This document shows, piece after piece, positions 46,486 through 57,851 of a DNA stretch of 64,000 nt (its first letter is position 1; every line of letters begins with the position of its first letter). The DNA is taken from positions 77,307,501 through 77,371,500 of the forward strand of contig JAZHRO010000013.1 of assembly GCA_037157565.1 (NCBI GenBank), written 5' to 3'. Below the pieces are notes generated by a model. It was not told the origin of the DNA, ran no database searches, and saw nothing but the letters and a program-made list of their open reading frames with translations. A program made the position numbers and the translations under genes. The stretch comes from Thalassia testudinum (taxonomy: Eukaryota; Streptophyta; Magnoliopsida; Alismatales; Hydrocharitaceae).

Positions 46486-49318
46486 TGTTACGACCCGATT
46501 TTCGAATCCCTATGAGACACGAGAATCGGACCGACTCAACTGATCCCAAGACCCAGTCGTCCAACGAGAAAGTAACAAAAAAGCAGTAAAATAAACCATA
46601 TTCACCATGCAAGTAACTAACAGTAACAAAAGTACAGCAGTAAAAAAAAGGAACTACTACAGCACACTCCACCACAACGGTAGAGAATTAAAAACATGTA
46701 CAGAAATATGAAGTTTATAATAAAAGAGTACAAAGGTGTAACAGAATACTCACTACTACAGAAAAATGGGTACAACAAAAGTACAACTACTGGGCTCTAC
46801 TAGGCCCAGCACCCTCTGCAGCCGGGGGCTCTGGCTGCTCAACACCTGGTCCTGAAAAAGGTAGTAAGTATGACACGTCAGCGAAACGCTGAATAGAGTG
46901 GCAACCAGCTAGCTAAGAAAAATAGTAAAGGTGGACAGGTAGCTGTTGTTTTTAATTTCTTTTTATTTATTTATCTATTTACTCTTTCTTGGATTATCTC
47001 TCAGGTCTTTCTCTTGATCTCAAATGTTCCTCGTGGAAACAATCTTGATTACAGTCTTTTCCGAAAAGCAGAAGTAGCACGTGGTGCTCTTCTGGTTGGA
47101 AGAGTCCCCCGTGGTGGTCCTACCCTCAGTCAACCACCCCAAGGTCGCTGATAGATGTAACGGTGACTACGGCACGCACGATAAACGCATGGGTAGCTAC
47201 CCCGCACTGGCACGCGGTCAATTATTTCCGTTAACGGATGCGCCCAAAGCACAACATGGAACCAGTATAGGGCAGAGCCCTCTCAGTAACAGGGGTTTAG
47301 CCCCTCCACAGTAACCAAACAGGGGTCTTAACCCTCCATAGTCCGTGCACCCTCGCCTGACTACCCTGGTTTGCCCAGTGGGCCTAACAAGTCGGTGTAG
47401 GACGACTAGCTGAACCCCGGGCCCCGTGGGGTGGCTAGATCCCTCCCTACACTAGTAGCTCTCCCCGGTACTGTGTACACAAGGGCCAAAAGTCGGTACA
47501 AAGTGGCCAGACCTAAACCCGGGTCCCTAGGGCGGCTGGCTCCCCTCTGCACTACGAGGTAACATGTGCTTCCCTTAGTACTATGTACCCAAGAGACAAC
47601 ACACTTTCCAATTCACTTTTCCAGTTCCATTCCATCTATTTCCAAGAGTTCTACTCCTAATTCCCCGTTGGGTTCATGCTCATGTTTCTCAAGCCAAGCC
47701 ATACTTGGTTTCATCATTTCAGGTTTATTCGCATATAGTACAAGTTTCCAACATTCAAACTTCTTTTCATTTCCACTTTATATACAAGCAGCTCGTATTT
47801 AATTTCAACCAAGAGAAATTACATGTAACAGTTACTAACAACAGTACTCTACATTTCACAGGCAGCTGTTATCCAATTATAGGCAATTATCATTATTATT
47901 CTATCTACTTATCCAAGACTGCAATTCGGCATTCAAGACATTCGTTCAGTGTTTCTGTTCATAGGATTCATGCCACACCCTAGGATCTATCATTCAATCT
48001 AGTTTTCAGGTCCTAGGATTCATGCCATAACCTAGGATCTATCCTTCAATCTAGTTTTCAAGTCCTAGGATTCATGCCATACCCTAGGATCTATTATTTA
48101 TTTCAGATATGCATTAATGTTTGTAGTTAACTAAGGGAAGCCACTCTACCCACAAAATCAGGAGTAATGGGGGTGTGATCGGCAGGTTCGCGCGCCTCCG
48201 CAACCCCTAAGTCCACAACAGAATGAGGTCCTAACACAAGGATCAGCCACAAGGAACCACTCAAAACAGGGTAAAAGTATTTCAAACAAGTAAAGGAACT
48301 TGTACGAAGACAAACGAAATCTTAAACGTGGAAAACGGGCTTCAAACGGACCCTAAACAGGTCAAAAATGAAAACTCTAACTCAAATCAGATGTCTGGAA
48401 CATCTTCCAGACGTCTTAAAAGGAACCCAAAACCATACCTCACTCTGCGTTGCTCCTCAGATGTCCAGGGATCCTGCTGAACCGTCTGGACCTAGTTCCA
48501 GACGTCCGACCACCTCTCCGGATGTCTGAAAACGCTCTCCGTCGTCTGGTGCCTTGCCCAGACACATGAACCACGTGGGAGGGCATGTCATGCGCCTTCA
48601 CGAAGCGAATCCTGCACGCGTACGCAAAAATCCCTTAGCAAGGCATGCGACAGAGCTTTAGCAGAACGGCCTGCATGGCCGTATCCGCAAAAAGAAAGAT
48701 ATAGGCACATTACCTACCTATCAGTCAGCTGGATTTCCCTCCAGACGTTCGCGTCGTCTAGATGTAGGTCCAGATGTCTGATTCTGGGAAAAATTCCCAG
48801 AATCAGAAGCTCCTTCGCCTTCCTCTCGTTGCGCGCGGCCGTGCCGCGCTCGACCGCCAGCTGCCCGAGCTGCAGCAGCACCGGGGAACCCTCCCCAGCA
48901 CAACGTTCCTCCGCGCGCACGCGGGCCGACCTTAAACTGCCCCGGCGAGCTCTCTCTCTTTCTTGTGTGCTCTCTCTCCTCTTCCCTCTCGCTGCACCTC
49001 TCCTCTCCTCACTGCACCCAGCAGCAGCTGCTGCCCTCGCTCTCGCTCTCGCGCTCACACTGGAGGAAGGAGAAGACGGGTGGGGTGGTGAACGAGGGAG
49101 AGGGGAGAGGGGTATTTGTAGGCGTGGGGGAAGGCATCTGCAGGTTGGCGGGGGGAGAGAAAAAGAAGAGGGCGGCGAGTTTTAGTCTCCGCATGGCACG
49201 CGCGCAGACTCGCGATCGTATGCAAGCAAAAATTAATTTCCAGACTTCTGGGAAGGTGTCCAGACGTCTAGACCAACTCCCAGACGTCTTAAAGTGTTTT
49301 GATGTCACGGTCTTAACA
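46486..49318 (-). mobile_element. Tekay-type solo LTR C
   Basis: 2,833 bp in minus orientation, from TGTTACGACCCGATTTTCG to GGTCTTAACA, with near-perfect duplications TAGAC (46481-46485) and CAGAC (49319-49323). The sense start (TGTTAAGACCGTGACATC) closely matches A2, so C and A2 are the closest pair. Dyads at 48481 (shifted by one), 48501, 48521, 48541 and 48561 keep the 20-bp phase. Open frames at 48.7-49.4 kb are LTR sequence. Confidence 0.9.
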
Positions 49319-49323
49319 CAGAC

Positions 49324-50490
49324 TATCCTCCTTTCACCAGTAGACTGTCTAAGATGGTAAAGGAGCTCGTCTCCCTTTGTTGTTTTAACTGGAGGAAGGT
49401 CTCCAAGGAGATCAAGAGGCAACTTATTTGTAATATGAAGGTAAATAATTATATATTAATGTATATATTTAAGTTTACTTTAATAATATTTAATTCATTT
49501 ATACGATTTGTAATATTACAGGCGATCATTGATTGGGGTAACGATTTGAATGTCACCAAGTACATCCCCAATCATACCACGAGACAGCGAAGAGAAAGGT
49601 AAAATTTGTAATATTTATCATTTTTATTATTTACTTAATTAATTTCTTTTCACAATTTAGTTGTATAATTTAGTATTATAATACAATGTCATCTAATGAG
49701 GAGGCATTGAGGAACGTGCCTCCTACAATAGCAGTAGATGTGTGGAGAGAATGCTGTGAGCATTGGAATAAGCCTGAGATGGAGGTAATTACAAATACTT
49801 TTAAGAGCATTTGGAGGTAAATGATTTAATTGTTTCAAATTATAATATGTTATATGCACAGAATCGAGTGAAGAGGAACAAGGCCAATAAAGCTCTACCA
49901 CAGACCTACTGTTTTGGTCGAACTAGTATAGATAGAGTTAAGGCTAAATATGTAAGTAATTCCTTATAATTATGTCACTTTTATGTTTTTAATTAATGTT
50001 TTAATTATAACTATTACCTACAAATCTCTGAAATATATTTACAATCACATTCACATGATGGTGTCGTGCTTAATCAGGTTGGTATGTATAAGGTTACTCA
50101 TAGCAAGACCAGCACCAATAGTAGGCGAACATGGATATATGAGACATACTAAACAGAGCATGTAACATTTATTTATCAACTACTTTAATTTTTATATTTA
50201 CTTTAATATGACATCAAATTATTGTAATTTGTAGGGAGAAATGATGAACTTAATCAACCCCCTTACAGACGCCGCTTTTGGCACTCAGCAACAACCTCTT
50301 ATGATACCTGTTGAGGCTTTTAGGAGAGTCATGCCTCCGGAGCACAGAAGCTTCGTTCGTAGTGAGGGGAGAAGTCAAACGATCTCCAGCTGGTATGGGC
50401 GGAAGGGGTTCCACCACCAAACTCAAGCTTGGAACAGAGGAAGGAGATGGAGCAACAGAGAGGAAAGATGAGAGAGATGATAGCATTATT
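49324..50490 (+). pseudogene. CACTA second gene, C-terminal exons (transposase-24-like)
   Basis: Exons separated by short GT-AG introns. The first (49324-49440) reads LSKMVKELVSLCCFNWRKVS. The next (49522-49600) starts AIIDWGNDLNVTKYIPNHTT. A third (49686-49784) has NVPPTIAVDVWRECCEHWNK. A fourth (49862-49951) has NRVKRNKANKALPQTYCFGR. The last begins near 50235 with LINPLTDAAFGTQQQPL. The W..C..HW.KPE...R..NK.NK order matches the plant transposase-24 family (PF03004), the usual partner gene of TNP2 in CACTA elements. In En/Spm the partner protein binds the subterminal repeats and brings the ends together. This part has few disruptions. Confidence 0.75.
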
Positions 50491-51183
50491 ATGGGGTAGC
50501 GGTCGGCATCACACTTCCTATCACTACCCACCTTGCAGAGACGACGATGACCTAGGAGGTGGTGGAGTAAGACAGGGGATAGGAACTGAGGCATAGGTTT
50601 AGATTATTTATCTTGTCATTAGTTAGGTTTTGTATTTTACTTATGTATATTTTGACATTATGACATACTCTTTTCACTAGGTTTGTATATTTGTTGTATG
50701 TTGAATATTTTATGTTCCATGTTGTATGTTGAAATTTTTATATTGTGTGTGTTTTGTATGTTGCATATGTTTTAAGGTATTATAAGATTCTATAATTACC
50801 TACATTATATAGGAAAATAAAATACACATATATGCACAATGGTTCTGTGTAGAACCGTTGTTTTGATATAAACAATAGTTATGTGAAAATCGTCGTTTAG
50901 AGAATTATATGATGGTTTAACAACTGTCGTCTATAATTCACGTGTATCATAGACGACGGTCATTAAAACTGTCGTTTAATGGTACTTCACGACAGTTTGT
51001 AAAAGAACTGTTGTTTATAAATATAGATGACGATTTCTCGTCGTGTAAACTACGACGGTTTGAAATCAAAATCGTCATGTATACACTAACACGACACACA
51101 TTTTCGCGACGACAGAATACAACGATTTTCATGGAATATGCAACGATTTTTAACCGTCGCGAAAAGCGTACATCGCTGTAGTG
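50491..51183 (-). repeat. CACTA right flank and terminal repeats
   Basis: Non-coding. From about 50835 onward many copies of ACGACGGTTTT / AAAACCGTCGT-like repeats occur in both orientations. They end in the inverted CACTA terminus at 51183. Confidence 0.82.
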
Positions 51184-51186
51184 TAG

Positions 51187-52430
51187 AGATACTCCCCAAT
51201 GTGATTACTGGATGAAGTGTTGGGCATAAGGGAGTTTGCTCTCAAATAAGGTGTGAGTGAGTGTGGAGAGAGCAAGTGAGCTTTTTGAGAGAATAGGGAG
51301 CTATGGAGTATAAGCTCTTGAAGTTTGAGTGTCTAGAGGTTGTAACATGACTTAGAAGTGATGTGAAATACTTATAAAAGTCATAGGATGACTATAGAGA
51401 GCTTAGGACTAGTCTAATAGCCATTACAAACAAGTTTGGTGAAGGTAGGTCTCGATTAGAAAAATCTATTTAACTGACAAGCATTAGTAGTCGTTTGATT
51501 AAGTTATTAGATGTTTGATATGCATCATTAGTTGTCTGTTGTTAAATCTAGACGTCTACATTGCATAGGTCAGGAAAATAGGGCAAAGGTTATACAGAGC
51601 ATTACATGATGGGTACAAAGATCATATGCCTTGTTCTATGATAAACCTCATCTAATTTCTAAGGTGTCATTTGATATAGCGGGTTGAGCTCCTTGGAATT
51701 GGCTTAATGGATCAGAGCTTTTGCAGGGTACATAAACCAAAACATCAGACATCTTGGGTTATGTCTAGAGAACAAATATGAACAGTGGGTTAAATGTCTA
51801 AAAAAAATGGAAAGTGGCTTCATGAAATTATCAAGTCAGAATGGTTGAAAATTTGAACTTAACGTCTATCAATGTGACAATTACAAAGGTTGTTAAATGT
51901 CTAAAGTTAGGTATCGACATTTGATTATCATGGTAGACGTCGTTAAAAGGAAAAATAGGAGGGTTCCTTTTTTGCATTGACCAGGTGTTGTCTAGTCATT
52001 GCACCAGAAGGTGAGAGGCCACAAGATGTTTGATAATCAAGCTAGACGTTTGATAATCAAGTTAGACATCTAATAAAGGGTATATTGACTTGAAATTTTT
52101 TTGGGAAGAATTTCTATCTTGGTAGAGTTTGGTTCAATAGGTTTTAGGTTGAACTAAGGGTCTAAGGGCTTTTTACAATGAACTTCTAAGAAACAAGGAG
52201 TACAACAAAAATAATTTTTCAAGAAAAAATTACAAAGGACCAACTTAGCCAAGTTTTCTTTCAAAGTCCTTCATACTTGAAGCCATCCACTTCCTTTGTT
52301 CATAGAATTCAACCCCTGCAAACTTATCACATATATGGATCTAGAGATGCATGTAATTTGTCAATTATTAGAGATTGTTAATGACATTTTGTAAAATCAT
52401 TAAAACAAGATTAGAGAAGTTGTACTAACA
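51187..52430 (-). mobile_element. LTR F2, last segment
   Basis: Completes the old F2 LTR. Similarity to the reverse complement of F1 is visible at its edge (GTTAATGACATTTTGTAAAA, then a degenerate ...TTGTACTAACA ending at 52430) and in a minus-strand TATA-like TTTTATAAGT near 51370. Decayed dyads keep the 20-bp step: 51490/51510, 51531/51551, 51916/51936 and 52025/52045/52065. Total F2 length without inserts is about 1.6 kb, close to F1. Confidence 0.65.
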
Positions 52431-54069
52431 AGTGCTTACAATGGCCATTCTCCCACACCTTGCCATGTGAGAGAATAAAACAATCTCTATCAACATCCAT
52501 AACTACTAAAAACATTGCAATTAGTCACATATATCGTCTCATTCCACCATCTTAGGGTGATTCGAAAGCACTACATAACCTTTTAGAAATCTGAGGCATA
52601 CTACTCCTTAGTTAATGCCTAGGTTGATTATCTCTACACTTGGTGCCATATGTGTGTGATTCCATGCTACAATGTTTAAGCACTTTCTGATTTCATAATC
52701 TCCAACTAGCAAGCCATTATATTTCTCCTGTAATACATGTTCGTATGTCCAAATAGGTTGAGCCTTGTTTGGATATCAATTCATGTTGAATCAACAATAA
52801 ATCCACATACATTTCTTACAAAGTAAGAAATCCATGTCACGTCCCGCAACCTCCCAAGTGATCAAAATAAGATTATGGGTGCAATTACATGTATAGTTGT
52901 TTTTTAGGTTGGTTAGGATTGAGAAGTAGTTTTGGGTTCATCTTTTTTTTTTTTCCTTCATCCATCTATATGGTCATGGTGGATTAGTAACTATATATAT
53001 GATAGATATGAATAACATATCAATCCTTCACATGAAGTACAATTGTGTACTTAAAAATGGCAAGAGATACATCCATACATGCAACATATGGGCATTGAAG
53101 AAAACATTTATCATGACATGATACTTAATTCAATGGTAAAACAAATGTGTAGACTGACGAGGAATGGAAATAATAAAATAACACAATTCTTGTGTGACAA
53201 GAGTGCAGAACATCAAATAGTCTTAAGTACATCTACAGTCGATAGTTCCTTAGCCAATTGTGATAGGCATTTATTATTACCAAGTCCGAGAGAAAATACA
53301 AAGGAGCCAAAATATTTATTCTATCAATCTAATATTTTATATGGAACTTGTTGCAGATTTTCATATTCCAACAAGGAAAGAGGACATTGAAAAACATTAA
53401 TTCCAAGTCCCATTTGAGATTAAAATGTTACGAAACTTCTATGACATGTTAATTGAACATATTAGAACATAATTCAATTGTTGATTTATTTATTCAAGCT
53501 TAAATTGTGTTCAATTGGCATTTAGAGCATTTAAGTGTATTTTATGTATAAAATATCTCAAATATGACATAGTTATACATTTTAACAAATTTTTGATGTT
53601 TTAGGTCATTTTCTTTAATTCACACAATCCATTTCTTGTGTTAATATGATAGTGTTTAACTTATATTTTACCTTAATTTTGGCATTTTAGCTATAATAAG
53701 TCACACTTCGTCAGACATGTTCTTCTTTCTTTGCTTCTTAACAATGAAATAGGGAAGGAGGAAAGGAGGTGAGATCCCTTACCCTTCAACGGTGGTTGGA
53801 AACAACTACATACCTCCTAGTTGTTATGGATCGCGAGATGAAAATCATCTCCACTACTCATCATTGCCATGTTGAAATTCACTGTGAACCACTTAGTTGT
53901 TGTCATTGAGGTCATCCTTAAGTAGGTCTCCTTTAGCTCTGCAAAAGCTTCTTGCCTTCCTCTAAAACACTCTCATTTCACAGTTCGATTTGAGTTTTTT
54001 TTTTTAGGACAAGAAAGGTTTGAGGGAATATTTATATATAAGAACTAGTTTTTAACCTGCGTCTTGTTA
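52431..54069. other. Unassigned AT-rich sequence
   Basis: No gene recognised. A GTGTGGGAGAATGG phrase on the minus strand just outside F2 (about 52450) might be a decayed polypurine tract, which would make F2 a 3' LTR, but it is weak. The 103-residue frame at 53079-53390 has no known motif. Confidence 0.35.
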
Positions 54070-55180
54070 TGTTACGACCCGGTTCCCGAATCCCTATAGG
54101 ATTCGAGATCGGCTCGACTTGACTAATCCCAAGACCCAGTTGTCCAACAAGAAATAACCGAAAAGCAGGAAAATAAACCGCATTCACTATGTAATGTAAC
54201 TAACAGTAAAAGTGTACAAGCAATAAAGGAAGTAAAAGCTGCTAGTCAGTACATACCACCACAACAACAGGAAAGTAGAATAAAAGTATAGTAACAGGAA
54301 CAGTAAACAAAAGTCTGAAACTCACTAGCAGAAAAGAAAGTACAACCACAGTACGAAAACTACTGCTGGGCTCGACTGGGCCCAGCACCCTCTACAGCTA
54401 GTAACTCGGGCTGCTCAACTCCTGGACCTGTAAAGGGTTATGAGAAAACGGAATTAACTAACGCTGAGTAGAGTGGTAACCAGACTATCTAAAGTAGTAA
54501 AAGCTAGCAGATAAATTTATCTTTTCCAGTTATTTATTTTTTCCAAGTAATTTCTTTTCACCCCATTGGTTGACTTTCAGATTTCTTTCTTGATCTCGCA
54601 TGTTCCTCGTCAGAATGATCTTGATTGCAATCTTTTCTGAAGAGTAAAAGGTACACGTGGTGCTCTCTTGGCCGAGAGAGTCTCCTGTGGTAGTCCTACA
54701 CCCAGTCAACCACCCCGAGGCCATAGACAAACATAGCGGTGACTATAGCACGCGCGATAAGTACACAGGTAGCTACCCCGCACTGGCACGCGGTCAGTAG
54801 TTTCCGCTAGAGGGTATGCCCAAAGTGCAATACGGAATAGTATAGGGCCCAGCCCTCTCAGAAACAGGGGTCTTGCCCCTCAGAACCAAACAGGAGTCCC
54901 ACCCCTCCACAGTCCGTGCACCCTTATCTGACTACCCCGGTTTGCCTAGGGGACCAAACAAGTCGGTGTAGGGTGGCTAGCTGAACCCCGGGCCCCATGG
55001 GGTGGCTAGCTCCCTCCCTACACTAGTAGCTCTCCCTAGTACCATGTACGCGAGGGCCAACAAAAGTTGGTGTAAAGTGGCAAATCCTAATCCCGGGTCC
55101 CAACCCAAGGGCGGCTAGCTCCGCTCTACACTAAAAAGGGGACAGTCACTCTCTTTGGTACCACGTATTCAAGGGCCAGT
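54070..55180 (-). mobile_element. Tekay-type solo LTR B, first segment
   Basis: Minus-orientation LTR closest to the LTRs of the complete element. Starts TGTTACGACCCGGTTCCCG; the other end is GTCTTTACA at 59449. Near-perfect duplications TGTTA (54065-54069) and TGTTG (59450-59454). Split by A3; without it the LTR is 2,704 bp. Confidence 0.88.
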
Positions 55181-57851
55181 TGTAACGAACGCGTGCCCCA
55201 GACGTCTTTTAAGACGTCTGGGAGGTGGCCCAGACGTCGGTACAGACGTTTGGGATCACATCCAGACGTCTGGAAAATAGTTTTTTTCGCACGGGAGAGT
55301 CGTCTGCGCGCCTGTGCGCGCAGACCCGCGATTCCTCTCTCTCTCTCCCTCTTTTTCCCTCTCTCTCTGCGGCTGCAGGCGGCCTGCCACCCCCTCTCTC
55401 CTCCTCGCGCGGCCTTAAAAGGGCCACGCCTCCCCTCCCGTCTCCACAGCCTCCTCCTTCTTCTCCTTCCTATGCGCGAGAGCGAGCGGACGCGAGGGCG
55501 GCAGCGACGGCTGCAGTGAGCGCGGAGGTGCGGCGTGCGAGGGCGGAGCTCTGCCGTGAGGGCGAGCTCGCCGGAGCGGCTTGGCCGGCCTGCGGAGGGC
55601 GCAGGGGGCGCGGAGCGACGCGGAGAGGGACCTGTTGCGGTCTGAGCAGCAGACGCGCGAGGTGCGATGAGGGCGGCGTCGCGAGCGGAGGCCGAGCAGC
55701 GCCCTGATTCTGGAAAAATTTCCAGAATCAGACGTCTGGGTTGACAGCCAGACGGCGAGATAGACGTCTTTAAGCCCTTACAGACGTCTGAAAGGTGAGT
55801 TTACCGCCTTCTCCTTCCTTCCTGTCGACTGACCGTACTAAGGGAGGGAGTTGGCTGTGCGCAGGCTCGCTGATTCGCCATCCTTTGCGAATCAGACGTC
55901 TGGAAGTTGTACCAGACGGCAGGAGTGACCTCCAGACGTCCGGGGTGACCATCGGACGTCTGGGAGCTAGGCCAGACGTCCCCGCAGACTGCTGGACGTC
56001 TGGGAAACCACGCTGAACAGGTAATTCTCTGATCCACTTTTTAAGACGTCTGGAAGAAGTTCCAGACGTCTGATTTTGCACAGTATCGTCTTTTACGACC
56101 CGTTTAGGGCCCGTTCGGGCTCCGTTTTCCGCGATTCGAGTTGCGTTCTTTTCATAACTAATTCCTCTACCCGTCTACAGTAGCTATACACTGTTTTGAG
56201 ACACTCCTTGTGTTGATCCTTGTGATAGGACCTCGTTCGGTTGCAGTCTTGAGTCACGGAGGCACGCGGGATTCCCGATCGTGCCCCCATTACTCCCGTT
56301 GTACCTGGTAGAGTGGCTTTAAGTATTAATAAAATCTGTTAAAGTATGGAACCATAACTAGAACCTAGGGCATTGCATGAATCCTAGGAATGAGAAATAT
56401 ATGGAATGATAGCTCCTAGGTGTTGCATGAATCCTAGGGCCGGAAAACTAGATTGTATGATAGATCCTAGGATATGGCATGAATCCTAGGATGGAAAAAC
56501 TAGTGGAATGTATATTACTGCAGTCTTGGAAAAATGGAAAGGAATATATAAAGCTGCCTGTAAATTGAATTAACAGCTGCCTGTTATGAATAAGGAACAT
56601 GACTGAAATCATGGTTTGTAAGAACGTGAAACTGGAAAGTGAAACATAAGATGTTCTGAGATTAAAGGATGGAACCCTACGGGGAATTATGAGTGGAACT
56701 CCTGGAAAGAGAAAGGAATGGAACTGAGATGTTGTTCGTACTGTCTCTTGGGTACGCAGTACCAAGGGAAGTACCTGTACCTGTTTAGTGCAGAGTGGGG
56801 CCAGCCACCCCAGGGACCCGGGGTTAGGATTGGCCGCTCTGTACCGACTTGCTGGCCCTCGTGTACGTAGTACCGAGGAGAGCTACTAGTGTTAGGAGAG
56901 TACTAGCTACCCCACGGGCCCCGGGGTTCTGCTAGCCTCCTTCACCGACTTGTTAGGCCCACTAGGGCAAACCAGGGTAGTCAGGCGAGGGTGCGCGGAC
57001 TGTGGAGGGGCAAGGCCCCGGTTTGGTTACTGTGGAGGGGTTGGACCCCTGTTACTGAGAGGGCTCTGCCCTGGTTCCGTGCTGTGCTTTGGGCGCACCC
57101 GTTAACGGAAACAACTGACCGCGTGCCAGTGCGAGCTAGCTACCTGTGCGTTTATCGCGCGTGCCGTAGTCACCGTTACGTCTGTCAGTGACCTTAGGGT
57201 GGTTGACTGAGGGTAGAATCACCACGGGGGACTCTCCCGGCCAGGAGAGCACCACGTGCTACTTCTACTTTTGGAAAAGACTGCAATCAAGATCGTTCCC
57301 ACAAAGACATTCGAGGTCAAGTAAAGGATCTGAGAAATAAATGAAATAGTGAGAAAAATTGAAAGATGTGAATAAAGGAAGTAATAGAACTTAATAGCTA
57401 CTGTACACTCTACTGTTGCCTTTAGTTAGTTTGCCACTCTACTCAGCGTTTTGCTGACGTGTTACACTCGTTACCTTTTTCAGGACCAGGTGTTGAGCAG
57501 CCAGGGTCGGCGGCTGCAGAGGACGCTGGGCCGAGTAGGGTCCAGTAGAGTTACCACAGCCTTTTGTACCTCTTTTGTTTCTGTTCTAGTGAGTAGTTTT
57601 TGGTTTCCGCTGTACCTTCTTTACCTGCAGTTTTTGTTATATGATAAATGTTGTTTTACTGTTGTGGTGGTACCTACTGTAGTAGTTTCTTTCCTTACTG
57701 CTGTACTTTCTTACTGTTAGTTATATTCATGCTGAATGTGGTTTATTTTACTGTCTTTTGGTTACTTTCTCGTTGGACGACTAGGTCTTGGGATTAGTCG
57801 AGTCGGTCCGGTTCTCATGTCTCGTAGGCACTCGGGAACTGGGTCGTTACA
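55181..57851 (+). mobile_element. Tekay-type solo LTR A3 inside LTR B
   Basis: 2,671 bp, plus orientation, starting TGTAACGAACGCGTGCC and ending GGTCGTTACA. Duplications CCAGT (55176-55180) and CCAGC (57852-57856) differ at one base. It is the closest relative of A1. U3 dyads at 55201, 55213, 55233, 55245 and 55265 alternate 12 and 20 bp. The TATA-like CCTTAAAAGGGCC is near 55413-55424, and the phased six-dyad array is at 55895-56000. Tandem GC hairpins lie at about 57003-57072. Confidence 0.9.
55895..56000. repeat. Six GACGTC-type dyads in exact 20-bp register (A3)
   Basis: Cores start at 55895, 55915 (GACGGC), 55935, 55955, 55975 and 55995. The 14-bp stretches between cores differ in sequence apart from their TGG and CCA edges, so this is a phased motif array and not a simple tandem repeat. 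The same six positions are conserved in A1 (14313-14418, opposite orientation). Confidence 0.93.

Larger units (their letters stand above)
15223..51183 (+). mobile_element. CACTA (En/Spm-like) DNA transposon, 36 kb with five nested LTR insertions
   Basis: The left end reads CACTACTAGAAAAATGGGC and the right end is the inverse of CACTACAGCGATGTACGC. Both run into a related CTTTCGTGACG / CTTTTCGCGACG stretch. A 3-bp TAG duplication flanks it (15220-15222, 51184-51186), as expected for CACTA elements. It carries TNP2-type transposase pieces (17203-39261) and a second, transposase-24-like gene (40257-50490), both on the plus strand. D1, F1, E, A2 and C are inserted. Subtracting them and their duplications leaves about 8.67 kb, a normal length for an autonomous CACTA element. 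The coding frame is continuous across each excised site, which independently confirms the boundaries. Point stops and frameshifts show it is dead. Confidence 0.92.

Noticed and set aside
48829..49422. Frames of 114-137 residues around 49 kb
   Set aside because: They overlap the end of LTR C and cross its boundary, so they cannot be a gene.
53079..53390. 103-residue frame in AT-rich sequence
   Set aside because: No motif, no codon bias distinct from its surroundings, and no splice context.
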